The notes: generated by a model not told the origin, from the sequence alone. A stretch of 64,000 nucleotides of DNA from Nectonema munidae (GCA_030549495.1 JAUIRK010000892.1:62001-126000), one strand, 5' to 3'. Positions 12,131 through 24,209 are shown, numbered from the stretch's first letter. A program made the numbers and translations.

Positions 12131-14710
12131 TAAAATGCTAAGTTTTATTTCAAATTTCCTGTAAAAAAGATCAAAAGCCTGGGGCATCTGAATCAGTATT
12201 TCTCCAACACAATATTTTCACAATTTTTTAAAACTTTATAATTCTTCTTTCTCTTTATCCATGTATGCATGAAAAGAAACAGAGCTTGAAGGACTGATAA
12301 ATTATAAAAGTATTACAAAATGACTCCAAAAAAGTGTTAAATGGTTCAATTTCATTTTATTTTCCTTTAAAAATTATATCTGTAAAATGAATTATATTGT
12401 GTAATAAGAAAAATCGTAGATTAGTTCAAAGATTAAATTTTGCCAATTTCAAACTTATCTTTGTTGGTATTTAATCATAACATTTACCTCGCCTATTATG
12501 GCAGAAAAATTTTAGACAAATGAATAAATTAAGAAAAACTTACTACATTTAGAAGAAAAGAAGAGAGGATAGCACTCCATAAAAGAAAAAAAGATCTTCT
12601 AATAGACATGCACAATGTTGGTAACTATGAAAAAACATTTATTAATTCATTTAAATGCTGAATTTTCATTAAATGTATACACGTGACAAAACAATATCCA
12701 GTTTCATTAATTTTAAAATGTAAATCACAGAAATTTGGTTGGTGAACATCACTACTGCCTTGTATAGTTAAATTCCAAATTAGGCAAGTAATTCATGTTT
12801 ATTGCTAAATGGTAATTTAATAATAAAAAGCAATTATAAAATACTTTATAACTTTAAATGGTTATAAATTATTTCTATATATTATCTCTCCTAAAAAAGA
12901 AGTTTGGATGGTGGTGGATTCGAAACCCAGACCTTGTAGTATCGAAGCCAGAAATTTAGGCCAACTTACTCATGCTTCTAAAAGTAAAGAATGTTATTCC
13001 TTGTTACAAAATCAGGCTCTCTGTCTTTTCCGCCAAAATCAAATCATATGCTCAGTGTTTTTTTTTGATATCGCTATTTTTAAGACTAGAGCACTTCACT
13101 ATCCAAAAGACAATCATATAGAGACAAGAAAGTTGGATCGAAGTCTAACTTTTTTACAGACTGACAAAACTCTATATGAGTATTTAAAAGTATACGAATA
13201 GAATGTGTGTAAAAATGAGTGAGACATGCAAGATCGTGGTAAACCGAATAACGAATTACGTAAAATTGTGAAGCCATGAATGCAACTTTAATAATAAATA
13301 TAAAATTAAAGACATGCCTTCTTGAAAATTTCTCCTGTGGACAATATTTTATTGATAAATAATGAATCAAGAAGAAATGATTTTTAAAATGTCATGAATG
13401 CCAATATTTTTATTATCTGTGGAAAACTTTTTATCTGATTTTTATTTTCCATCAATTTATTACTTAAGGCTAACATATTTAAACCCCAATGTATTTTTTT
13501 TATAAAAAGGAAAATTCAAACGAATGTTAATTGCAAAATCAAAATATAAAGAAAGTTTTTCGCTTTTAATTTTTCATAATTTTTTATGGTTAATACTATT
13601 TTCTAAAAAGTTATCCTCTCAATTTTATGGTCAATTTTCTCCAAAATTATATATGTTTAATAAGCATAGTGGGTAAAAAGTTGGCCTAGTTTTTTTCTGC
13701 TACCAGTAACAATTTCTTTGCTGTTCTATGAAAGTTTTTGTATGTAAAACACAGGTTCATGTAAAAATTTCTCTTGTTCTAGCAACCTATCAAGTACCCT
13801 TTCTAAATATCTTTGATAAACAAAAGATTTTTAATACAATTAAAATAAATTTATGATAATTTAATACTGTCAAATTGGAAGACTAAAAATTTGCACTCTA
13901 AAATTTAAACCTCTGAACCACATCTGTTCAATACAAACATTATTGTCAAATGCACACATAATGCCCGAGTCAGAACTGACATTGACCAATTGTACAAAGA
14001 CACAAATTACCTAGCCTCAGATTGATAAAAGTGAAATTAATACGTTTTGCCTCTAGTGTTTAAATACAAATAATTTGATATTGATCACTCAATAAACTAG
14101 TTCTCACTTCGTAATTGGATATGTTGTGTATATGGAAAAATATTTTTAGAGTCAATACTTTTGCAAGGAATATATAACTTAATATTCAAAAAAGGTCTTT
14201 AAATTAATCTTCCGATATTTAATGTAAATTCTTTAAAGATTTTTTAGTAAAACCGAATTTAGACTTTTTAAACTAAAAGACAGTGAGAGCGTCCTATAGT
14301 AAATGGCCATAACAAATAAAAATCGCTCATTTAAATTAAATTTAAGGACTAAAATATATTCATGAATAAAATAAGCAAAAAGATAGCAAAAATAATTTTG
14401 AAAAAGACTTTTTCTTTCGTAAAAAGAAGGAATAAAAATCATTAGTGATTTTTTTTAATTTTGTTTGCAATCTTCAGAATGAAATTATTGATGTGTGCAA
14501 AGGTTTAGTTTCGTATTTCCTAACAATTTTATTTGTCGCGAGGAAAATTTTTGTTACGTATACATCAGAAATCTTTTTTCAAGCTTTCAGGCACAATTAA
14601 ATTATGTCCATTAAAATTAAAATTGTATGCTCTAGTATATAAAAAAACTAATTGAAAAAGATGAGCAAAACCAAGTTAAAATTGGTTTAAAAGGAATATA
14701 TTTGTGCTTC
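12131..14710. other. Intergenic AT-rich stretch containing one SINE head
   Basis: Apart from the tRNA-like SINE head at about 12905-12978, I see no supported gene. The short ORFs at 12908-13201, 13086-13370 and 14233-14442 have biased, low-complexity composition and no recognisable motif. Confidence 0.5.
12905..12978 (-). mobile_element. tRNA-derived SINE head (copy 1)
   Basis: Read on the minus strand it contains GAGTAAGTTGGCCTAAATTT and then GGGTTTCGAATCCACC, which resembles a tRNA T-arm/B box. It aligns along its length with the head at 53019-53090 (GAGTAAGGTTGGTTAGATAG, then GGGTTCGATCCC). The body, which would run towards lower coordinates, is not delimited. It is not a functional tRNA: stems do not pair fully. 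Confidence 0.5.
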
Positions 14711-14714
14711 TTAA

Positions 14715-17700
14715 CCCTATTAGTTCTGGGGCGTAAAACGCCCCCTACCTTTACTAAAAAATAAAGTGTACAAAATTGGCTCAATTATATCCCTTCTAAT
14801 TTACTGATTTTTCCTAAAATCGCTAGCTACATCTTTTGATACCATTTTCATGGTAGTTAAATGGCCTTTTCATGTCAAAAACTATCAATCAAAATCAAAA
14901 ATTAAAATTTTTCAAAAAAATTTAAACATCATCTGTAGTTAACCTTATAACTTAGATTCAATATTGTATACTCCCTTAAAAATTTATAATTATATACAGT
15001 TTTGAACGCATAACACTTTATATATCTAATTTTTCAATAATCATGGTTACTTTTTAGAAAATATCAATCAAAATTTTGATTGAAATATATCTAATAAAAT
15101 ATACCTTCAAATTTTACATAAAATATATGTTTTTATAATAAATCGCATATGCTGGTTTCATTTCTGAACTCATTTTTTACATTTAGGTTTTAAAAATACC
15201 TATAAGTGTCAATCAAATTTTCGGGTTTTTTCTGAAATTTGTCTCCAAAAATATTGATTCAAATTTTACATGAAATATACGTTTTTATACCAAATCGATC
15301 ATGGTGGTTTCATTTCTGAACTCAGTTTTCTCATTTAGAGATTTTAAATATCTATCAGTGTCAATCAAATTTGCGGTTTACGTCAAAAAATATCTCCATA
15401 AATATTCTCTTTAATTTAAAAAATATTTGAACTGGAATTGGTTGATAAATATCAAGGCTGAAAATCCCTTTATATCACCTGATAATATAATACACACTAC
15501 TGATAAAAAAAAGCCTAAGATCAACAAGAAGATTCTTTAATCAGAATGCTTTGAGAGCGGAAAAATCTGTTCAAAATAAATCCTTCTTTTTCGAACAAAT
15601 ATTACAGAAAATATATTTTTAATTAAAAAAGAGCTACGAAGAAAGGATCACCATAGAATAAATACAATTATATACTTATGAGCAGTAGTAAGATTCAAAT
15701 CTTTATCAGCCGGTTCTGTTACAAAAAAACATGAAGGTTTTATGTACAAGCATTCTGAATACACATGCTTGAAAATATTATTTTTTTTAGTTGTCATTAC
15801 TTTTCTTATGAATTATATGTATATTGTTACTAATATATTTTATGATTATGTATATTTTCAAAAGATAATAAAAATTTTTTTTATTTATTTCGCATTAATG
15901 GCTGCTATTCTATGAAAGAAAAAATATGAAGTAAAATCTTTATTGGAATCTTTTAACATAAATTTTAGAATATTTTACTTTAAATATTTCGAAGTGGCGA
16001 CCTGATTATCATCAATGTCTTTATTTTTCTTTATCTTCACTCTGTTGTTGTCATCAGCTGAGTGGTTTCTTATAAGCAACGTCTTGACCAAAGTAGTGGG
16101 ATTCCATGAGCTAAACAGAAGACCAATCAGATTAATTATCATAAGATTAGCTACATTTCCAACTGTAAGACGACTCCTTTTATCTGAATATATGATATTC
16201 ATTCTTGAAAAACCTCGTTCGGCCTCTGCAGAACTGTCAGCAATAGCATTGATAATATTTTTTAGCTTTCTGTACACTATGAGGAACCTCAGACTTTGCA
16301 GGGTTGCTAGAATTTTGCAGGACATTTTCTACGTAGTCCCAAAAATCATTGATACTGATTTCATGATGAAAAACTTTACTAAATTCTTTCAATTTTTCTT
16401 CTGCCGCTTTCCAAGATACAACTACTTCTTCAATATTCCATGAATTAGGCTCAAGAAAATTAATCAGATCATGAATTTTGTCATTTTGTTCATTGTTCTT
16501 TGAACTGTTCATCATCCTCTTTTTCATATTTTCTATTAGTGGTTCAAGTAGTTTTTGACGAGGAAGGTTTGACTTTGTTATTTTTAACAATAAATATCTT
16601 TGAAAGCATCTGAAGCAGCTCTGAAATTGATTTCCTTTTCATAGCTTCCTTTGCTTTCTTTAAGCATTTCAAATGCCTTAATGGTCCTTTTTATTAGCTG
16701 TTCAGCTTTTGTCAGTGTTAAACTTCTAGCTTGAAGAGCATTAGAAAGCAAGAAAATTTATTGAAGTATATCTATCATCAGTGCCAGATTCTCCAAGAAA
16801 TGCTTGTTGCGAAGACGTGCAGCCATGCCTGAATATTTTGCTTCACTAGAAAAATATTTGTACAATGCTGGATAAGCACGCTATACAACAAGCGCAGATC
16901 TTAGACTACAAGCAGCCAACATTGGTCCTAGAATTCTACCAATCTTCAGTATTTGTTGCCCAAGCTCTTCTGAAATTTTAAAGAGTTGCATTTGGGTTTT
17001 GTTTGATTGGTGAAAATTTGTGTAGATTTTATCCATGAATATTTTGAAATGGTTAGCTTGTTTTATGTCATTGACAGAAGCGTAGAGATACCAGAAAATA
17101 TAGAATCTATTGTCAAAATGAGTGAGGTCCTATCGAGATACATAATTTAATGACAAATGAAATATTTTGAGTGAATTAAATACAAAGTAGAATTTATTTT
17201 CCTGTTTATATATGTGACATTGAGTAAGAGGTTTAATCTATTTTTTGACACATTTAATTGATTTTTATAAAAAATTAGCATCACCACTAAATTGGGCATA
17301 ATTGAAAATGGTATATATGTATAAAAAACTTTTTATAAGAGTAAAAAATTTTATTTTAACATTGGATGTCATATTTAAATCATAAATAATTGATTGATTT
17401 TCATTAAAAAAAATATTATCAGTAAACTCAGCGTACTTGAAAATGGGTATATATGTGTAAAAAATGTTATATAATTATTGGTTAAAATGTTTCTTTTTGA
17501 GATGAGCTGGCATATATAAATTAATTTTTTGACAGGTTTGATTGATTTTCATAAAAAATGAATATCACCCCTGAATTCAGCATGCTTGAAAATAGGTATA
17601 TATGTGTAAAAAACTTTATATATTTATTTAGATAAAAAGTTCCTTTTTGAGATGAGGTGTCAAATATAAATCAATTTTTTGACAGGTTTGATTCATTTTG

Positions 17701-17848
17701 ATAAATAATGGACATCACTACTGAATTCAGCATAGTTGAAATATATATATCACATTAAAAATATTTATAAATACTTATTAATATCTGAGAAAAAGAGGGG
17801 GCACTTTACCCCTATTGAGCGGACAAATTTAGCCCAGCACTAATAAGG
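14715..17848. mobile_element. TTAA-flanked ~3-kb non-autonomous DNA transposon, copy 2
   Basis: TTAA at 14711-14714 and 17849-17852 flank inverted ends: CCCTATTAGTTCTGGGGCGT on the left and, reversed, CCTTATTAGTGCTGGGCTAA on the right. The first 200 bp match copy 1 closely (for example TCGCTAGCTACATCTTTTGA against TCGTTAGCTACATCTTTTAA). The middle landmark TTTATATCACCTGATAATAT (about 15470) matches about 7081-7101 in copy 1. About 1.4 kb of hAT transposase relic sits between the middle and the 3' block, absent from copy 1. Confidence 0.8.
15975..17060 (-). pseudogene. hAT transposase (KIAA1586-like type), broken
   Basis: On the minus strand, about 17060 to 15975 reads in several frames: [71 protein letters not shown], then 16590-16237 (LINFLEPNSWNIEEVV) and 16325-15975 (SSAEAERGFSRMNIIYSDKR, then LTVGNVANLMIINLIG). 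The AERGFSRMN segment is the hAT carboxy-terminal dimerisation motif carrying the catalytic Glu. The order matches, from memory, the KIAA1586-like hAT group that is multicopy in arthropods. At least one stop (near 16895) and a frameshift near 16240-16330 make it inactive. It lies inside TTAA copy 2; no hAT ends or 8-bp duplication were identified around it. Confidence 0.75.
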
Positions 17849-18485
17849 TTAAAACACTTCAATCTAATTTGGCAAAGTCCGCATAAAACCCTTTTTCCTG
17901 TTTCTAATATGGTCTTTTTGAAGATGGTAAATTGATCATGATGGCAAATATTATCCTAATTGTTGTCTAACTTTTTACATAGTACTTTTATTCAATTACT
18001 CAACACCAATCAATTAATTCACTCTTTTTTCTGATTACAAAAATTTATGCCACTTTTAATAAAAATATGTGCATTTTAATATCGACAGAAGCTAAATGTT
18101 TTTAAAATATCTAAATTACTCATCATTTTTCTTTCATCATTTTTTTCTATTATTATCAATCTTGACTATATCATGGAAGTTCAAATTCTTAAAAGGAAAA
18201 TTCTCTCACGAAAAAATTATCAAGATTATACGAGAAAACTATTTTGAAGATTTCAAGTTTAAAGTCCTCGATTAAATTTTATGTAATGATGCAAATGTTG
18301 TTACGTAAAGAGTTCAAAATTAAAAATAAAACTTTTTCCATCCTGAATTTCACAAGTTATACGAAGATTTTATAGTAATGTGCATGAGGAAGTGTCTAGA
18401 AAGTCTTTATTCTTAACTCCATCATCCCTATTCCAGGCTTAATTCTACAAAGTATATACCAGTGGCGCACATCCTCAAAATTATT

Positions 18486-18502
18486 GGGGGGGGGGGGGGG
18501 GG
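18486..18502 (+). repeat. Poly(G) run
   Basis: An almost pure run of about 17-18 G sits in otherwise AT-rich sequence, following AGTGGCGCACATCC at about 18472. Comparable G or C runs occur near hAT-type termini; a matching C run lies at about 21092-21112. Confidence 0.7.
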
Positions 18503-18692
18503 CGAAATTTTTTTATTGCAAAAATTAGTGGTCTGGAAATACCACAGAAGACCAAATATTCAAACAATCCTTTAAAATAGAGTGTATTCAGCGCATACCT
18601 AAAGTCCTAAATTTATAAGACTACTTTATATTTTTTTTTTACAAAATACTATACTTCTAGCGATATTTTAATTAAATTTGCATATCGAATAT

Positions 18693-19217
18693 GGTGCGCA
18701 GAAAAAATGCCCGAATTAAAAAGTAGGAAAAAATTCCCCAATTTAAAATTAGGAAAAAATGCCCCAACACAAAAAAATTATTAATTAAAATTAAAAAAAA
18801 AAAGATATGTCAAATAAAGATATTTTGTAAAAAAAACAAAAAAGTTAACTTTTCATCTAAAACATTTAAAATTTAATTAAAGTAAACTATAAAACTCAGG
18901 ATACGACAATTTTTTAAATACAAAAAAAAATTATAAAACAGCAAATATTTTTGGACTTTGTGTGTATCAGAACACTTTCTGAATATAATTTGTGTTTTAA
19001 CTGATTTTAAGAACACATTCCCACAAATCTGCACCTTTGCTATTGTTTCAAGAACTTTATAAAGAAAAAAACCTCATAGATTAAGAAATTTTAGAAATTT
19101 AGCCTTTCAAAACAGTACCAAATAAAAATATTTATATAATTAAAAAAAATCCTGAAAATTAAAAATTAAGGGGCATTTTCTCCTACTTTTTAATTGGGGG
19201 CATTTTAACCTACAACC
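18693..19217. mobile_element. MULE-type MITE with 9-bp target duplication
   Basis: ATCGAATAT occurs at 18684-18692 and 19218-19226, directly flanking the element. The ends are inverted: GGTGCGCAGAAAAAATGCCC on the left against GGTTGTAGGTTAAAATGCCC (right, reversed). Both are followed by AATTAAAAAGTAGGA and a second ATGCCCC/ATTCCCC. It is 525 bp long with no coding frame. A 9-bp duplication with ends beginning GG fits Mutator-like elements; the family is an inference. Confidence 0.8.
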
Positions 19218-19723
19218 ATCGAATATACACTAGTTTAAAAAAATCCAATATTGTTAGGGGGTTGAATAGGCTTTTCATTTGAAAAATAAAGTAGTCTACC
19301 AGGCACATTACAGGAATTGATAAAAGGATATTTGATTCATAGAGAAAACAAATAACGGAAGGTTGGATAGTTTTATATGAATGAATGTAGTCTAAAGGCA
19401 AAGAGTCTACTAGACACGATGCGATGTTTATATGAAAAAATGTGATTGATTCAGGGGTAAGGGTATACAATGAAGTGATAATTGTGCAAACAAAAATAAA
19501 ACAAAAAATTAAGATCGTATTATTTTATTTTACTTAGCATCATTCAAAAATAGTTTAAAAGCTAAATTGATACAAGCTACAAAAAGTAAAATAACTTTTA
19601 ACATTTTGCAATGATTTGCCTTTTATAATAACTTTTAAGGAAAAAAAGTAGAAAAAGTTATAGAGCTTCAACAAAAACTAAAAAATTTTAGAGCATAACT
19701 TAAGTTTTTTGAAAACTAATTTG

Positions 19724-19870
19724 ACGGGTGGCATGGCAGGTTGGTTGAAATGATGGACTCAGCACGGAAGCCTCTGGATTCGATTCCTCATCGATACGAA
19801 TTTGTTCATAGTTTGACAAACTAATAAAGCAATTTTCACTATTTTAAAATGGAACCGTCTGTTCTCAGAA
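19724..19870 (+). mobile_element. tRNA-derived SINE (copy 2)
   Basis: GGCATGGCAGGTTGGTTGAA (A-box-like) is followed by GGATTCGATTCC (B-box-like) about 35 bp downstream, then a body with GATACGAATTTG, GCAATTTTCAC and GGAACCGTC. The body resembles the one at 53090-53165 (TCGATACAAGC, GCAATTTTGC, AACGGTACC). Same family as the heads at 12905-12978 and 53019-53165. The 3' end is not delimited. Confidence 0.55.
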
Positions 19871-19994
19871 TAATTTCAAAATAATAGGAGGCATAAAGAA
19901 TTAGAGTTTATTTGATATTTTCAAGTTTTTATAAGCAGCAAAAGCCAACGTTTAAGTAGCTAACCGTTATAATTAAAAAATTATTAAAACTAAC

Positions 19995-20348
19995 GGTCGA
20001 CAGACATTTCGCCCCATAGACAATTTGCCCCCTGTACAAATTGTCTCATAGGCTATTTGTTTCATCTATCTTTGCTTATTATGTGTAAAATTATTAAAAA
20101 ATTTTATATTCTTGTTTATTTTATCTCTATTAAATTATTTCAAATTAATCATTTTATCTCTTAATTTTTTAGAATTTTTAGAATTGTCCATGAGACAAAA
20201 TGTCTTATGAAAATAACAGGGCGAATTGTCCATGAAACAAAATGTCTTATGAAAATAATGGGGCGAATTGTCCATGGGACGAACTGTCTTATGAAAATAA
20301 TGGGGCGAATTGTCCATGGGACGGACTGTCTTATGAAAATAATGTAAC
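19995..20348. repeat. Foldback element with 42-bp minisatellite
   Basis: Four tandem 42-bp units start at 20181, 20223, 20265 and 20307, each with GAATTGTCCATGGGAC and GTCTTATGAAAATAATGGGG. At 20003-20060 the same motif occurs inverted (TTCGCCCCATAGACAATTTG and ACAAATTGTCTCATAGGC). The block can therefore fold back on itself. The short ORF across it on the minus strand simply reads the repeat. Confidence 0.8.
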
Positions 20349-20349
20349 A

Positions 20350-22677
20350 TAAATCAAAGTATACGAGAAAAGAAAATCATTGCATTTTTTTGAATATTTG
20401 TCTACAAATAAAATTCTGACAGCTGTAATAAATAGATCAAATACATTTTAACAACTGAAACTCGATATTATATTTTTATTATAATCAACAAATTTTCTTA
20501 AAAAAGAAGATTTAATTATGTAGAGTGTTACTTACAAAATTTAACAATCCAGATTATAAAAAAATATCTCTGCTCAAATAAACAAATAGAGTATTTTTGC
20601 TTTTAAACTGAATAGCTAGTCAAAATATTCATTCCCAAATAGCTATTGAAAAAAAATTTCCTGACTTGAAAAAATTAAAGTTTTCTAATGTTATAAAATG
20701 TAACAAATGCACTGATAAAGATTAAGTGACCCTTGTTGAAAAAAATTTTAACGTGAGTTTGACAATATTGCGGTTTTGCGCCCCTGGTTCACATTTGTTA
20801 GCTTTCCATGAAAAAAAGTTTTTGGTGATTTAATTTTTTAAGTCATAACAATACGTCTTCCACATAGCGGTGCTCTTATTATTTCCATCCGCGACTCTTC
20901 AAAAATTGCCAATAAAACTTTTTGCTTTGAACTCATTCATAAATATGATGATGACAACCTAAACTTCTGTATTTTGCACCAATCATGATGACGTACTAAC
21001 AAGATTGACACATGATGCAACGTATGTTTTCTCATTCACTTTCGTAAATTATTCGAGGTTGCTACGTTACGTATGAACTGGGTAATCTACACCCCCCCCC
21101 CCCTCCCCCATGTGATTTCAAGGGGGTGAAAAAGCCTTTAGAGTTCCACCAATAATTTTGAATTCTTTCAATTTTATATCATTAAAAAACTTTCCATATT
21201 ACATTATTTGTTTTACGGTTTCTTTTTGAATATATTTTTTTAATTATAAAAAAAAAATTCCCCTCTGCCCTCTCCAAATGATCTCCCTGGTCCACATGGA
21301 AATTAACATGCAATTCTAATTTTCTCTGTGAGAAGAATAGATAAGAATTTTCACTCGCTCCATTTAGGTGCATGTCATTCCAAATCACATGATATAAATA
21401 TATCATATTACTACTATATTCTCTTCTCAGTTAAAGGTAATCTTGAAACATAATTTTTTTATCAGCGTTTGAATATAAATGCTGAATTATTTATTTTCTA
21501 CACATTTTATGAATATAATTTTTCTAAAGCTGGGGGTTGTTCATTCGAATTTCAATTTGTTACAATAAAAAAAGTCTTCAAGACATTCCAATACACATCA
21601 TTAAGATTGTCAAAAATATAATATGATTACAAATATATAAATATCACGTATAACGCCGATTTTTATCCTTGAATAAGGAATATTTTTAAGTGTGCGGGCA
21701 AAAAAATGTTTTAAGTTGATTTTTGAATTATATGAAAATCAAGTATTGCAGAGTCCAAGGTTTTATAGGGTCCGAAGTCACACTCTGAATCTTAGGCAAA
21801 GTAGGAATCATCGAGAAAAAAATGTTCATGAAATTTTCTTGCTGCTAAGATTTTTCTTCAACTAGTAGCATGCATTTTTTTGTGTTTCGGTATTGCATCC
21901 AAAAGAAGAATATTATTCTATAACTGGTCATAGGAGGGTTGGCTATGTTCAAGAATCACGGCGATACTAACTAAATTAAAAGTCTTTCTTTGGAACTCCA
22001 CTCACCATAAAATTAAATGGTTATTGGTTGTACTTTGTTAAGAAAACTTTTATAGCGTAATCCTTGGCTGATTCTGTTGTTGAATCTTCAAGAATAGATA
22101 AGATATTATTGGGTATACAATCTACTTATATGCCGTATAAGAAAGAAAGAAAGATTTATTCATACAATTATAAAGAAAAAAGAACAGTTCGTGACATCAG
22201 TAAGACTAAATGTTTACAAATTTAAATAGAATAGACAATATATTTTCATATTTTCAATATAGAAAAATTTTTTTTAAGGGAAATATTCAAAAAGGCCGTA
22301 TATATATTTATTTTTGATACAATACCTAACTTTTTCATTCTTTGTTCTTGCATTTATTTATGTTTTGAATTCGTTCTCTTTCTGCGAAGAATATGGCAAA
22401 AAAAATTAAAAGTTTATCAAAATACCATAATTTTTATTTGAAGTAGTTCCAACTTAGGGAAACAAGCTAAGATTGCAATTTTTACAGTGTAGAAAAAGTA
22501 TAGTATAATATATGAAGCATAATAGAAAAAATATACTAGCATAAATAATAAAGTGCAAAAAATCTCCTACAAATAAGTTTGGAGAAAGGCCAGTAAAAAT
22601 TATGAAGTATTATTTTAATACGATTTTTTTGCAAAGACAACACTGATACACAAAGTTTTTGATCTCTACTTAGAGTC
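20350..22677. other. Intergenic AT-rich stretch, nothing coding
   Basis: No supported gene. The only landmarks are a candidate hAT-type end at about 20773-20783 (GCGCCCCTGG), the C tract at 21092 and an AAAG-rich simple stretch at about 22140-22160. Confidence 0.45.
21086..21122 (+). repeat. C-rich homopolymer tract
   Basis: About 14 consecutive C followed by TCCCCCA lies in AT-rich DNA. Nothing else is recognised around it. Confidence 0.6.
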
Positions 22678-23135
22678 CATTGGTTCCCAAACTGTGGGGA
22701 ATGGCCCCCTGGGGGCCATAATCTGAGGCTATGCATACATAAAACCAGAGGAGTTTAGCGGGTAGATAGCCGGTGGAGGGAAGGCTTCTTATCCCACCTG
22801 TAAATACTGTGGATACGCGAACGTACATACATTACCAAAACCAACCAACCTTTTATTACTTATCAGTTAGTATTTCCTTATCAGATTGGATTAAATCACA
22901 TAGCGTAGGATTAATAAACTTTTTCCATCCAGTAGATTTTCGATGTTTCCTTCTTTTTTTGCTTATTCTTGAAACACCTTTTAGCAAAATGCCCTTTTTA
23001 ATTAATCTTATGATTATAATTGTTAGATACTAGTAGACAGTCACGGTATTCACATGCTATGATTGTTGTGAGGGCCATAGACAAGGATCATGTATGAAAA
23101 GTGGGTAACGATCAGAAAAAGTTTAGGAACCACTG
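22678..23135. mobile_element. hAT-type MITE
   Basis: The left end CATTGGTTCCCAAACTGTGG is inverted against the right end, which reversed reads CAGTGGTTCCTAAACTTTTT. Flanking 8-bp sequences are TTAGAGTC (22670-22677) and TTAGACAC (23136-23143), six of eight identical, as expected for an ageing hAT target duplication. It is 458 bp long. The 86-codon ORF inside (22773-23033) shows no recognisable domain. Confidence 0.7.
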
Positions 23136-23521
23136 TTAGACACAAAACCGTTAAAAATATAGAATGAAATATAAATAAAACAAAACTGATTTCTGAGTAT
23201 ACATCTTTTAAGCTTTTATTTCCACAATGATTTTTCTAGTTTTTTTTTAAATATTTTTAAAATTTTAAGAAAAAATTGTATAATCTAAAATTGTTTATTA
23301 TCAATGTCTCCCCATTTGGCAATTTCAATTCCAAAAAAGACATCATTGTCATTTTATTAAAAAAGTAAATATCATCTTTTTAAAACATTTTTTGCAAATT
23401 CTTGTTCATTCGAACATTTTTTGTTCATTCATTCAAATGTCCGTTTGTTAAAATTTTTGTTCGGGTACCATATGGATTTTTAATATTTTATTAGAATAAA
23501 TTTCAAATTTTGAAATACACC

Positions 23522-24026
23522 AAAGCTTGTGCACTATTGAAGCGCCAGTTGTCAGCTCTAGCTTTTCTTCCGCCTGATGAAATACCTGCAGATTTTGATG
23601 AAGTGAAGCCTGATATGCCTATAGAAGCGAGCGAATTATTGAATGCTTTGAAAGTAACTACATTCATGGTAGGATAAGAAAATTTTTACGTGACACTCCT
23701 ATTCGTTCTTTTCCTTTATTTCCGCCTGGATTTTGGTCTATTCATTATTGCAACAAGAAACGGTATCCTCGAACGCAAAATAATGTGGAAGCTTGGCATC
23801 GAAGGTGGGAAAACATATTAGGGACACATATTGGCTTGAATTTCAATAGGAACAAAATACTGTGATAGCAGTGTGAGAAGGTATCTTAAGAGGAGAGCCT
23901 GCCCCAAAAAGAAGAAAAAAAAAGAATTGCTCGTGAAGAAAGACTCAATCTTATTTTAAATGACTGAAAGCGCAGGCCGACTTTAAAGACTTTCTCCGTG
24001 CAATTGCCCATAATATTTCATTATAA
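23522..24026 (+). pseudogene. MULE transposase carboxy-terminal fragment
   Basis: From 23522 the frame reads KACALLKRQLSALAFLPPDE, then IPADFDEVKPDMPIEASELL. A shift near 23660 leads to RIRKFLRDTPIRSFPLFPPG, FWSIHYCNKKRYPRTQNNVE and AWHRRWENILGTHIGLNF. It ends with DFKDFLRAIAHNISL and a stop at about 24026. The FPRTQN-x-VEAWH signature is familiar from MULE-domain/FLYWCH-type transposases. At least one frameshift and one stop were seen. The catalytic core lies upstream and is absent. Confidence 0.75.
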
Positions 24027-24105
24027 AAAGAAATATATTTATATGTTTGTTGTCTTATACCTATTATCTTTTTTTAATTTATGAGTTTTCAACATTTTGG
24101 ATTTT

Positions 24106-24205
24106 GACTTTCGGGATGTTAATTTTCGGGATTTCAATATTCCGGGTGTTTCTTTTCGGGATTTTAAACTCGGGATTTCTCAATATCTTCCACCCCTGTC
24201 ATTCT
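24106..24205 (+). repeat. Subterminal repeats, probable 3' end of the MULE
   Basis: The motif TTCGGGATNTYAAT recurs about every 16 bp (about 24112, 24128, 24145 degenerate, 24157, 24171), followed by CAATATCTTCCACCCCTGTC. This lies 80 bp past the MULE stop codon and probably forms its 3' terminus. The matching 5' end was not found. Confidence 0.5.
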
Positions 24206-24209
24206 TCTA

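Noticed and set aside
15975-17060. Domesticated host KIAA1586-like gene
   Set aside because: Stops and frameshifts break it and it lies inside a transposon, so a decayed transposase is simpler.
20135-20350. 71-codon ORF with repeated HYFHKT motif
   Set aside because: It is the 42-bp minisatellite read in one frame; 42 is a multiple of 3, so the peptide repeats exactly.
22773-23033. 86-codon ORF as a host gene
   Set aside because: It lies wholly inside a hAT-type MITE and has no recognisable domain.
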